Below, one piece after another: positions 13,380-20,633 of a stretch of DNA of 20,633 bases. Each line of letters starts with the position of its first letter. Positions within the stretch are counted from its first letter, which is position 1. The position numbers and the translations under genes were made by a program. The DNA is from a virus: IMG/VR virus record IMGVR_UViG_3300018080_000681, positions 1 through 20,633 of that record. One strand, given 5' to 3'. The notes below the pieces were generated by a model. The model was not told where the DNA came from and ran no database searches. It saw only the letters and a list, made by a program, of their open reading frames with translations.

Positions 13380-16300
13380 TTAAGAAGCATTTTCAGGTTC
13401 TTTTATATAATTCTTGGCATTCTTCAGATATTTCTTCATCACCACTGCATAAGTTCTTGCACTTATTCTGTTTTTAAAGAACAGCCACTTTAAGTGATCT
13501 TTCCATTCTTTTACTGATTTAAAATAAGAAAAACTTGTTAGTGTTGTAGCGGGATCGTAATGGAGACTGTATGGGAAACTTTCGGGTGGTTCCCATGTGG
13601 TTCTCGATATCCAAGGAATTTCTTTTATTCTTATTAAAGCCTGTTTATATGCATCTTTATTTATTTTGCCTTTATACATAACCCATCGCAAATATTTTAT
13701 ATAACTTCTTTTTGATTTAAAATATTTCATAACCTCTTCAGGTTGAGTTAAAATATAATCGGTTCCATAATCATTATCTATTTCTTTTGGCATTTTGTAT
13801 TTACTAAGCTCTTTAGGCAACGTTTTATCTGATAATTTAACTTCTTTTTCTATTGATGCCAATGCTGCCGTTGCAGTAAGATAGGTGGTTTTATTGTTTG
13901 CAAGCATCCATATAACTGTTTTAATGGCTAATTCTTTATTCTCTGGTTTATTTTTCAACTCAAGTTCTCTTATCAGTTTTTGGGAATTTAACCGATAATC
14001 ATATACATCATATGGAACTTTTGATTCTATTTCTGAATTTTCTGGCACGCCATATTTAAATATTAGGTGAAATTTGCCTAAAATTTCATTGTACTGAGAC
14101 TGAGATATTACTTGTGTTGCTAGTAATACATCTGCCAAGCGTTTTAATTTATTTACATTATTAATTCCCATTTTCATTAATGCTTCATAGGGCATTGTTG
14201 CTAATTGCTCTATGGAATATCCATTCTTTTTAGCTAATTTTAAATCTATTCCATTTAGATCCATATTCCATATTTTCGCCCATGTCTTTTTATATGATGC
14301 GGCTTGTTTTTCATTTATAGATTTTGTTGCTAAAAAATAATCAATTAATTTTTCATATTTTATTTTTCCTAATTCTAATATTTCTATTTTATTTAATTCA
14401 GCGGGAGTTTCATGATTCGTTGCTTCAGCAGGAATTTGTTTAAATGTGGGATCATTTTCAAATACTTCTCTGGTTTTAATTACAGGCAACCATTTTTCTA
14501 TAACTTTTTTATAATCATTTTGATTTATAATATTTTTCTCTAATTGATATCGAGCTAAATTTATCAATCCTGTTTCTGTTTTTGCCATTGTAAGCATCTG
14601 GGCTTTGTTTACACGATCAATAGGGTAATTGCGATTATAAATATCCATTTTTTCAAGATTTTCGTCATTCCAAAACCAATCCCAACGATGAATTTGATCA
14701 TTTATTTCACTTTGTGTACCAATTAAACCTCTTGCTGCTTGGTGTTTAACCAAAGCATACCACGCATCCTTTCCATAACGTTCTATTTGCGACAAAGCAA
14801 GATCCCTAACGTGTGTCCATTTTATTTTGTCTGGTAAGTGTGAAACCTCTTTGTGATAAGGATATAAGATGTCTAATTTTTGCAAGTCTTTGGGGCTTGT
14901 CAAAGGCTTTTCTTTGCTTGAATACCGAGGAACATTAACTAATTTTCCACCATTCCCCACCCAAACTTGCTGAATTAAATTTCGCACCACATCTATTTTA
15001 TTTCTAAATGCCCTCCAAGGACCATGTAGCCAAGCTTGATATTTTGGTTCTCTTATGAGTGATTCAAATTGCGATTTAATTTGATTTAATTTATTTCGCG
15101 TGTCAGTAATATGGTTGGTAATTACATATATTCCTTCAGGTTTTATAGAACCCTTAATGACTTTTTGCTCGAAAGTTTGTGAAAGTCTATTAAATGTTTG
15201 AATGATTTTAATTAAATAGCTTGTCCCAACATTGAGTTTTTGCCAATTATCATCATGGTATGAACTATAAGCTTTATTAATTTTGTTTTCTATTTCGTTG
15301 CTTACATCTTCAATTGCTTGACGTATGCCGATAAATGTTCTTTCTAAAGAGCCTGCATCTGTACGGTAATTAATAGTACGGCCTACTCGCTGTTTTTCCT
15401 TCTCGCGTACATAATCAAACCTTCCTCTATTTTGATTATAATTCGTTGTGTATGGAGTCATGCCACTTTTAAAATTTTCCCATGCGTAAGCATGCTCGCC
15501 GGGAATAGGAGCATCATCTGGAATTCCCTTAATTTTTTTAAATTTGCTTTTTAAAAAATCATTCCATTCTTTTTCTTTCTCGTAAGGTATATCTTCATCA
15601 AAATCAATACCACGCTTCTTTTTAAATTGTGTCATTAAGTTATAGTATGAAATTTTGGGGCGACCATGTACGTCTCTTGGATCAAGATGGGATCGATTAT
15701 CAACCTTTGCAATTGGAATTAAAGATCCTGAATCGAAAAATACACCTTGTTTGGGTTCGCCTGAGTGTATGACACTCCAACCCTCACGGTCTGTAAAACC
15801 ATCAATTCCCAACCCTCTTAAAACTGCTGTCCATTCCTGCCACTGTTTGGCATCCTTCCCTCCCGACATCATGGCGCTTTTAATGCTACTATCTGTTACT
15901 GTTAAATTTTCTGTTGGAATTAAAATATGCTCGTCGCCCACTCCGGTAGATATTTTAACTTCTGCTTCGGTTTTTCCGTCCTTAGTTTTAACTGCAAGAA
16001 CCTCTCCCGTTTTCCCCGCATATTTCCCACTCTCAATATCAACTGTTTTGCCTTTTTCTATTTTTTTATTTAGTTTTAATTCCTTTCCCATCTGCTTCGC
16101 TTGGGCGAGTCCTAAGCCCAATATTGGATGTGATTTGCTAGACTTTCGTATGGTGCCGTACTTTTTTTTGTCTCTTCTTTCTATTGCTAGATTATTTGCC
16201 ATCCACAAAATGAATCCCGCTCCATTTTTAACTCTATCTGGATTGTGGTTCCAGAGCGTGCCATACAACGCAGTAAACCAACTTAAATGATTAATTTCAG

Positions 16301-17666
16301 CATATTTCTTTATTCTTTGATGGAAAGGAAATTGTAATGTGTTTATTATGGGATCAATTAAAGTTCGTTTATAATTACTTACAAATTTATTGAGGCGGCG
16401 TAATACGAGAGTTGCTATGTTTGCCCACTCTTTTGATTGAATAATATCTTGTAAAGTTTGTCCTGTTTTTTTTTGTTCCTTTTTTAATGCAAGAAATTTT
16501 TCCCATTTTTGTAATATTGTGCCACCCGATTGATTGTCACTAAAATAATTAAGAGCATGTTGATTATCTTTATCATCAAATACATTTTGTATAGAGATAG
16601 ATTTAGGAACATTTGGATTTAATTTAAGATACTTTTGAGAATATTTAACTGTTAAATTATCAAAATCTGGATCTGTATACTTTTTATCCCAATCATTCCA
16701 ATTATCATAATTACCATCAACATCTATCTTTTCAATAAAATCTCTGAGGGATGATATCAAAAATTTTGCATCCTTTTTTTTATCATCAAAATCATCATTA
16801 TTTTCCATGCCTTGCAAAAAATCTAAGGCCATTTTTCTATCTTCTTGTACTTTTAGAATGCCTTGAACCGGATCAATATAAGACGATCCAAATCTATCTG
16901 TCATTCTAACTATTAGTTTTTTTAATTGATCTTCTAAGTGTTTTAAAAGATCTTCCTTATGTAATGATGTTTTAATATCCACGGATTCAGCGGATAATTG
17001 TGGAATGCCTAAATATTGATGTGCCCATGCAATAATTTTCTTGCGCTCTTCTCTTAATGCATCATTAAAATTAGGTATTTTAGACAATTTATTTTTAACA
17101 TCAGTAACATTTCTGCGAAGTGTTTGAAAATCATATATACGACTACCACTATAATAACCATTACTTGGTCTTCGTCTTTCTCGTTTCTTTACTACTGCAT
17201 CTTTCGCAGAAGTAGAATAAATTGCAGGTTTTCTACTTCGGGATTTAGAATATGTCCTTCTAATTTTAAAAACTTGCATAAATGGGCGATTTTTGAAATC
17301 TCCTTTTGCAGACTCATCAATAATAGAAGAAATTGGATAAGCATAAATTCCTAAAGGCGTGCAACCATTGTCTGCGTTTACATTAACTCCCAATTTATCC
17401 ACTTCTGTAAAAGCAACCCAAATATCTCTTTCTGGAACGCCTTTTCTTTTTTCACTGGCAACAATGTGTTTTAATAACCGAATATTGTCGCTCATTCGCC
17501 AGTTTCGTCGTGTGATTGGATCAATAAACTTGGTTTGATCGCCTTTGGGTTGGATGCCTCTATATAATTTTCGACTTTCGCATAGATATTCTTCCAAATC
17601 AAGAAGTATTACTTCTGCTTGTTGAATGGCAAAAAATTCTGAAAATTCTAATTTTGATTCCGACAT
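13380..17666 (-). CDS. Giant (1428-residue) late protein, probably virion-associated, unknown function
   Basis: No confident family. Residues about 30-120 contain LYRGIQPKGD, WRMSDNIRLLKHI and TPLGIYAYPISSIID. I recall YRG and 'PLGIYAYP' patterns in ADP-ribosyltransferase-like domains of phage proteins, and T4 packages Alt, but the full R-S-E set is not evident, so this is weak. About 533-590 is a KOW-like small beta domain (KGKTVDIESGKYAGKTGEVL). About 619-660 has GIDGFTDREGWSVIHSGEPK then QGVFFDSGSLIPIAKVD. From about 1037 to the end there are at least five degenerate ~26-36-residue helical repeats. Much of the rest is Lys/Asn-rich and charged. The N-terminus KLEFSEFFAIQQAE resembles a capsid-targeting leader. 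ATG 17666 has no Shine-Dalgarno sequence. It lies between terminase and portal, so packaging or injection with the DNA is a reasonable guess. Confidence 0.75.
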   Translation of the reverse strand: MSESKLEFSEFFAIQQAEVILLDLEEYLCESRKLYRGIQPKGDQTKFIDPITRRNWRMSDNIRLLKHIVASEKRKGVPERDIWVAFTEVDKLGVNVNADNGCTPLGIYAYPISSIIDESAKGDFKNRPFMQVFKIRRTYSKSRSRKPAIYSTSAKDAVVKKRERRRPSNGYYSGSRIYDFQTLRRNVTDVKNKLSKIPNFNDALREERKKIIAWAHQYLGIPQLSAESVDIKTSLHKEDLLKHLEDQLKKLIVRMTDRFGSSYIDPVQGILKVQEDRKMALDFLQGMENNDDFDDKKKDAKFLISSLRDFIEKIDVDGNYDNWNDWDKKYTDPDFDNLTVKYSQKYLKLNPNVPKSISIQNVFDDKDNQHALNYFSDNQSGGTILQKWEKFLALKKEQKKTGQTLQDIIQSKEWANIATLVLRRLNKFVSNYKRTLIDPIINTLQFPFHQRIKKYAEINHLSWFTALYGTLWNHNPDRVKNGAGFILWMANNLAIERRDKKKYGTIRKSSKSHPILGLGLAQAKQMGKELKLNKKIEKGKTVDIESGKYAGKTGEVLAVKTKDGKTEAEVKISTGVGDEHILIPTENLTVTDSSIKSAMMSGGKDAKQWQEWTAVLRGLGIDGFTDREGWSVIHSGEPKQGVFFDSGSLIPIAKVDNRSHLDPRDVHGRPKISYYNLMTQFKKKRGIDFDEDIPYEKEKEWNDFLKSKFKKIKGIPDDAPIPGEHAYAWENFKSGMTPYTTNYNQNRGRFDYVREKEKQRVGRTINYRTDAGSLERTFIGIRQAIEDVSNEIENKINKAYSSYHDDNWQKLNVGTSYLIKIIQTFNRLSQTFEQKVIKGSIKPEGIYVITNHITDTRNKLNQIKSQFESLIREPKYQAWLHGPWRAFRNKIDVVRNLIQQVWVGNGGKLVNVPRYSSKEKPLTSPKDLQKLDILYPYHKEVSHLPDKIKWTHVRDLALSQIERYGKDAWYALVKHQAARGLIGTQSEINDQIHRWDWFWNDENLEKMDIYNRNYPIDRVNKAQMLTMAKTETGLINLARYQLEKNIINQNDYKKVIEKWLPVIKTREVFENDPTFKQIPAEATNHETPAELNKIEILELGKIKYEKLIDYFLATKSINEKQAASYKKTWAKIWNMDLNGIDLKLAKKNGYSIEQLATMPYEALMKMGINNVNKLKRLADVLLATQVISQSQYNEILGKFHLIFKYGVPENSEIESKVPYDVYDYRLNSQKLIRELELKNKPENKELAIKTVIWMLANNKTTYLTATAALASIEKEVKLSDKTLPKELSKYKMPKEIDNDYGTDYILTQPEEVMKYFKSKRSYIKYLRWVMYKGKINKDAYKQALIRIKEIPWISRTTWEPPESFPYSLHYDPATTLTSFSYFKSVKEWKDHLKWLFFKNRISARTYAVVMKKYLKNAKNYIKEPENAS
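13383..14558 (-). repeat. Degenerate SHOCT-like helical repeats in the giant protein
   Basis: Five segments share the pattern L-x(4-6)-I-x4-Y/A with a following basic helix: YQLEKNIINQNDYKKVIEKW (about 1037), YFLATKSINEKQAASYKKTW (about 1106), VLLATQVISQSQYNEILGKF (about 1177), WVMYKGKINKDAYKQALIRI (about 1326) and WLFFKNRISARTYAVVMKKY (about 1392). The last two are also preceded by YFKS and a further helix. The form is like SHOCT helices (L..L...g.I...e(y/f)...k), known as small oligomerisation or sorting modules. Repeats were found by eye. Confidence 0.6.
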
Positions 17667-17683
17667 ATTACTTATCTATATAT

Positions 17684-18265
17684 ATGAAAACAGTTCTTTT
17701 GTTAGTTAGTCATTTAGGGGCTTCCTCTAATGCTTTATTTGATGCACTGAATAAAAATTCTAGAATTCAGGGTTTTAGGACAGATCGACCATATTACAAT
17801 ACAGATACTTTGCAACATTTAACTGCCTATGAACATAAATTGAGAAATACAGCAGCAATTTATATGGATGAACTCTTATATAATTTTAAATTTGCTGCTA
17901 AAAATCTGTATAAAATCTGTAAATTTGTGTATTTAATCCGAGAGGCTAAACCATCTTTAAATAAAATAATAGCCAAAGGGTATTCTCAATATGCAGCAGA
18001 TAATTATTATCGATATAGATTAAGACGAATTTGCGAAATGGCCAAACGAACTCCCGGTGCCCCCCTTTTAACTTGGGAGGACATGGTTTCAGGTCGAGGA
18101 TTTCCACTAATAGAAGAATATTTAAATCTCAAAGAACCTATCAAAAAAATCAATGTTGGACCTGAAGCGACAGATGTGGTAAAATATAAAATTGCAGAAA
18201 AAGCACAAGAAGCATATGAGCGACACTTTTTGTATTTGAAAAAATTTAATTTAAGATTAACCTAA
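17684..18265 (+). CDS. Sulfotransferase-like protein
   Basis: 193 residues from ATG 17684 (MKTVLLLVSHLGASSNAL). The layout fits a small sulfotransferase/P-loop fold: strand LLLVSH followed by GASSNALFDALNKNSRIQGF in place of the 5'-phosphosulfate loop (R-S-G-T-T); KFVYLIREAKPSLNKII at 80-96, matching the 3'-phosphate strand-loop-helix (y-l-x-R-x-P-x-x-x-x-x-S); YRLRRICEMAKRTPGAPLLT-WEDM at 111-134, like the R-x-x-x-x...v-x-Y-E-D-L segment; and a C-terminal PLIEEYLNL. Key residues are altered (SH-LGASSN, AKPSLN), so activity is uncertain. Only 17 bases separate its start from that of the divergent giant gene, leaving no room for a Shine-Dalgarno site. It converges on the next gene with a 9-base overlap. 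Cargo or modification of virion or host surface is speculation. Confidence 0.55.
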   Translation: MKTVLLLVSHLGASSNALFDALNKNSRIQGFRTDRPYYNTDTLQHLTAYEHKLRNTAAIYMDELLYNFKFAAKNLYKICKFVYLIREAKPSLNKIIAKGYSQYAADNYYRYRLRRICEMAKRTPGAPLLTWEDMVSGRGFPLIEEYLNLKEPIKKINVGPEATDVVKYKIAEKAQEAYERHFLYLKKFNLRLT

Positions 18266-18604
18266 CAGCGTATCAATTTCAGTTGATTTGTCATTATTTT
18301 TTGGTTTAAGTTTCTTTTGTTCTTCTTCAATCATACTATCAATAATATCGAGAGCATTAGCAAGTTGTTCAGGTGACCATTGTTTTGCCACAGGTGATTG
18401 TTGCATTGGAGCATTTGTCACTCTCGCAATACCAGGAACAGAATTTATTTGCATAGATTCTCTTTTTGTTCTTTTTTTTTCTAATTTGGTTATTTCCCGG
18501 AAAGCTGTGTTTAAATGAAATCTAGCTGATGAAAGCGCAAAATCATCTGGAAGATTTCTGATCGCTTCTACTAAATGTAATTTTGCTTTTGAAGTATTGC
18601 CCAT
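18257..18604 (-). CDS. Small protein downstream of terminase, unknown function
   Basis: 115 residues from ATG 18604; only a weak GGCGAG precedes it. No family recognised. The N-terminal half is helical and repeat-like (SKAKLHLVEAIRNLPDDFAL, FHLNTAFREITKLEKKR) and recalls the short helical hairpins of phage small-terminase or connector proteins, but that is only an impression. The C-terminal half has WSPEQLANALDIIDSMIEEE, an acidic helix, then a Lys/Asn tail. It follows terminase by 45 bases, has a TATAAACA octamer on its strand at 18614-18621, and its 3' end overlaps the convergent sulfotransferase-like gene by 9 bases. Because of its position a packaging-related role is possible. Confidence 0.6.
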   Translation of the reverse strand: MGNTSKAKLHLVEAIRNLPDDFALSSARFHLNTAFREITKLEKKRTKRESMQINSVPGIARVTNAPMQQSPVAKQWSPEQLANALDIIDSMIEEEQKKLKPKNNDKSTEIDTLLG

Positions 18605-18613
18605 TGTCTCGCC

Positions 18614-18621
18614 TGTTTATA
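18614..18621 (-). promoter_or_regulatory. Late-promoter-like octamer (TATAAACA)
   Basis: On the minus strand, TATAAACA lies 9 bases upstream of the ATG of the 115-residue protein, one base off TATAAATA. Together with the spacing between terminase and this gene it may give a separate late transcript with a very short leader. Confidence 0.4.
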
Positions 18622-18649
18622 TTACATAGTGCCAACTGCGATGAAACAA

Positions 18650-20521
18650 TCAAAAAAAGTTAAAAAATAAGGGGAAAAGGGGCAAAATTGCCCATCCAAA
18701 TTCTTCTAACAGACGAGCATTCTTACGTTTAACATTAAAAATGACGCCGGGTGTAACCTCTCCTTGATAGATAGAAAAAATATCATCATCATCTTCAATA
18801 AAATCTTCAGGAGCCCCATTTTTTAATTCTTGTTTAATTTCCTCATAAACTTCTGATTTAAATACATCCATTAATTCCTTTGGGATGTCTGCTCCAACGG
18901 GAATGTCTCGCATTGACTGATCCCGAATGTAAATAGCAATCGCCAAAGCCATAATTGCATCGTCATGTTTCCCTCTCTGAGCTTCTGGTTTATTTCTAGA
19001 AGTATTGTAAATAAATGTTTTTAATTCATGAATTAATCTTGGACTATTAATAATTACACTTTTTTGTAAAATTCTACTTTGAAGTGCTTGCATAACCATT
19101 GGTCGTACTGCAATTGTAGTTTTTATGCCTGCCTGTTGTCTTTTAGCAGCATCATAATATAAATTTTCATACATCAAAGTATTTTGAAGGGCGCTAATTA
19201 CTGCGCCTCCTGAAGATGCCATATTTTCAACAACTACCTTTGCTGTATTGTAAAATATCCCAGTTTGATTTATTATTTGAGAAAATTCATGAGGCGGAAT
19301 TTTATTGCTATAGAACTCTGCCACTTGTTCGAGGGTGGAATCATCAATTATTGAAAATGCGCTGCTATCGCCCCCTTCTCCAACGCCATCTGCACAATCC
19401 GCAGCTAGCGTATATTCATGACCATCTACAGGTTCTTTCCAGACCCATAATGCGCCTTCTTCTTCTGCATATTCTTCATGATCGTTACACCATTTGGGAA
19501 ATAAAATACGTAGAGGACCATCTTTTGTCCTAATATTTGCATCTATATCTGCAATGATATGACCTGGAATATAAGTTTCGCCCGAACCCAGAAATGATCG
19601 CATAACTTCCTGTTGCCAACCTTTTTCTCCAAGTTGTGCTCGTTGATCGGCAACCCAGTCAGGATCATTATAATCCGGGTGTTCCCAGAAGTCTAAATCA
19701 ATAACATGAAATTTATTTTTCTTAACTTGAGCATTATGATAAATTTCTTCATACCAATTACCTAAACCATTAACCGTACTAATTGCAATACAATTACCAC
19801 CTGTACTTAAGGTGGGATACATAGCTTTCCAATGTTCTTCCATCCCATCAATAAAGGCGGCTTCATCCAAAATCATATAAGTTAAAGCACGGGTTCGGGC
19901 TGCTTCTGGACCTTGAAAGTCAATACGACTACTGGTAATTAAGAATTCTTTAACGTGGTCATTATTTTTCCCCATCTCGGGTTGCAACCAGGTTGGCAAC
20001 CATTGGATGGCTCTGGCTACCATACCAGCACCCGTCATAGCTTCACGGTCGGTCTTTGACATTACCATCATGGTTTGATCTTTTTTAAACATGCATCGCC
20101 ATAAAGCCCAAATAGCCGTGGTAGTCGTTAATCCACCCTGCCGGAATTTAGAAATTATAGTAAATCTGTGTCTGTCGTATTCATCAATAACCCGCCTCTG
20201 ATAATTGTATAAAACAAAGGGCAGAAGACCCCGAATAGGATGCATAATTTTAATATATTTGTGACAAAAGTAAGGGAAATTATTAATACACTTTATAATT
20301 TCTTCTCTTTGTTTTGTTGGATTACGTCCATATGCTTCAATTTCTGCATCTGATTCATCTGGATCAATAGTCAATTCATCAGCAGATAAAGTGTAATAAG
20401 GGAATTTTTCTTCTGCTTTAATTACATTTAATGTCTCTGGATCAAGAACGCTGTATTGCTGATTAAATTCATTAGCATAATAATCTTCCAAAGTCTTATA
20501 TTTGTCTCGCCATACACTCAT
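18650..20521 (-). CDS. Terminase large subunit (DNA-packaging ATPase/nuclease), T4 gp17 type
   Basis: 623 residues from ATG 20521 (MSVWRDKYKT); an upstream ATG at 20572 would run through the divergent promoter repeat and is less likely. The ATPase half has an adenine-side YNYQRRVIDEY (106-116), the Walker A-like SKFRQGGLTTT (124-134), MVMSKTDREA (152-161), Walker B TYMILDEAAF (214-223) with D219 and E220, and the coupling motif ISTVNG (247-252). The nuclease half has AADCADG (D375), VVVENMASSGG (E432) and KHDDAIMALA (D520/D521), an RNase H-like triad. The canonical Walker A lysine position is Leu; Lys125 at the loop start may serve, as in other deviant terminases. It has no Shine-Dalgarno sequence, and its promoter-like CATAAATA lies just before the start. 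It packages DNA through the portal encoded downstream. Confidence 0.95.
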   Translation of the reverse strand: MSVWRDKYKTLEDYYANEFNQQYSVLDPETLNVIKAEEKFPYYTLSADELTIDPDESDAEIEAYGRNPTKQREEIIKCINNFPYFCHKYIKIMHPIRGLLPFVLYNYQRRVIDEYDRHRFTIISKFRQGGLTTTTAIWALWRCMFKKDQTMMVMSKTDREAMTGAGMVARAIQWLPTWLQPEMGKNNDHVKEFLITSSRIDFQGPEAARTRALTYMILDEAAFIDGMEEHWKAMYPTLSTGGNCIAISTVNGLGNWYEEIYHNAQVKKNKFHVIDLDFWEHPDYNDPDWVADQRAQLGEKGWQQEVMRSFLGSGETYIPGHIIADIDANIRTKDGPLRILFPKWCNDHEEYAEEEGALWVWKEPVDGHEYTLAADCADGVGEGGDSSAFSIIDDSTLEQVAEFYSNKIPPHEFSQIINQTGIFYNTAKVVVENMASSGGAVISALQNTLMYENLYYDAAKRQQAGIKTTIAVRPMVMQALQSRILQKSVIINSPRLIHELKTFIYNTSRNKPEAQRGKHDDAIMALAIAIYIRDQSMRDIPVGADIPKELMDVFKSEVYEEIKQELKNGAPEDFIEDDDDIFSIYQGEVTPGVIFNVKRKNARLLEEFGWAILPLFPLFFNFF

Positions 20522-20558
20522 ATTATTATTTATGAGAGTAAAAACATAAATAATAATA
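20521..20558. promoter_or_regulatory. Symmetric divergent promoter region: perfect 14-bp inverted repeat
   Basis: TATTATTATTTATG (20521-20534), a 10-base spacer, and CATAAATAATAATA (20545-20558) are perfect inverted copies. Each arm reads outward as CATAAATAATAATATG, so each strand carries a late-promoter-like CATAAATA (20545-20552 plus; 20527-20534 minus), one base off the T4 consensus, followed within a few bases by a start codon (terminase to the left, a new gene to the right). Neither start has a Shine-Dalgarno sequence. Promoter and start would be mirror images. Confidence 0.65.
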
Positions 20559-20633
20559 TGGACAATCAACATAAAAAAGATATGGAGGTGTTACCTAAAA
20601 AACGGGGAATTATCACAACGGGTACGATTATGA
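20558..20633 (+). CDS. N-terminal fragment of a divergent gene (cut by window edge)
   Basis: The frame is open from ATG 20558 to the window end: MDNQHKKDMEVLPKKRGIIT then TGTIM, 25 complete codons. It mirrors terminase across the inverted repeat, with the same CATAAATAATAATATG start context. The piece is too short to assign a family. It could instead start further downstream, outside the window. Confidence 0.45.
   Translation, partial: MDNQHKKDMEVLPKKRGIITTGTIM

Noticed and set aside
15655-16290. A 211-codon plus-strand open frame opposite the giant gene
   Set aside because: It is antisense to a continuous 1428-residue frame, has no ribosome binding site, and its Ser/Pro/Phe-rich translation is typical of a reverse-strand shadow.
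1-20633. CRISPR array, tRNA genes, integrase or attachment sites
   Set aside because: No regularly spaced direct repeats, cloverleaf-like segments or integrase motifs were seen; KYGV repeats are protein-level repeats within genes.

Overview
The window reads as part of the late (virion) region of a large, AT-rich, T4-related tailed bacteriophage with a contractile-tail type head module. The minus-strand run is terminase large subunit, a small protein, a 1428-residue giant protein, portal, a 611-residue head-region protein, S78-type prohead protease, coiled-coil scaffold, then a gp23-type major capsid protein closed by a terminator. This follows the T4 order 17-20-21-22-23, without sheath and tube genes between terminase and portal. 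T4 late-promoter-like octamers (one perfect TATAAATA) sit upstream of several transcription units, and most genes have AGGAG-type ribosome binding sites, which fits a bacterial host. I cannot name the host. No integrase, tRNA or CRISPR array was seen.

Layout. Positions 1-4142 are a mobile-nuclease island downstream of the capsid gene. It holds the 3' end of a recombination endonuclease VII (HNH) gene, and a minus-strand gene that joins an acetyltransferase-like domain, a PD-(D/E)XK TnsA-like nuclease and zinc ribbons. It also holds two tandem plus-strand genes pairing 'KYGV' repeats with a TnsA-like nuclease, and a short zinc-knuckle remnant. Terminators lie between these genes, one apparently cut in half by an insertion. 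The first KYGV gene has lost its 5' part and is joined to a hairpin that looks like the right end of an IS200/IS605-TnpB element. Positions 4179-9174 are capsid, scaffold, protease and the 611-residue protein. Positions 9175-10702 hold a divergent plus-strand pair behind a perfect late-promoter octamer. Positions 10749-13313 encode the portal, interrupted by a 231-residue intein. Positions 13380-17666 encode the giant protein. A plus-strand sulfotransferase-like gene (17684-18265) starts 17 bases from it. Terminase and a new plus-strand gene diverge from a perfect 14-bp inverted repeat at the right end.

How it works together. Terminase pumps DNA through the portal into a prohead built from capsid protein around the scaffold; the protease then matures the prohead. 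Several head-region proteins begin with short hydrophobic or acidic segments ending in L-x-E, like T4 capsid-targeting sequences cut by gp21, so they may be packaged inside the head. The portal must splice out its intein before assembly. The nuclease island and the intein both sit in or beside essential, conserved head genes, the usual place for homing elements.

The points most worth following up are the module-swapped KYGV/TnsA-like nuclease pair with its IS605-like junction, the acetyltransferase/TnsA-like/zinc fusion, the portal intein with a helix-turn-helix insert, the giant protein with C-terminal helical repeats, and the possibly leaderless divergent promoters.
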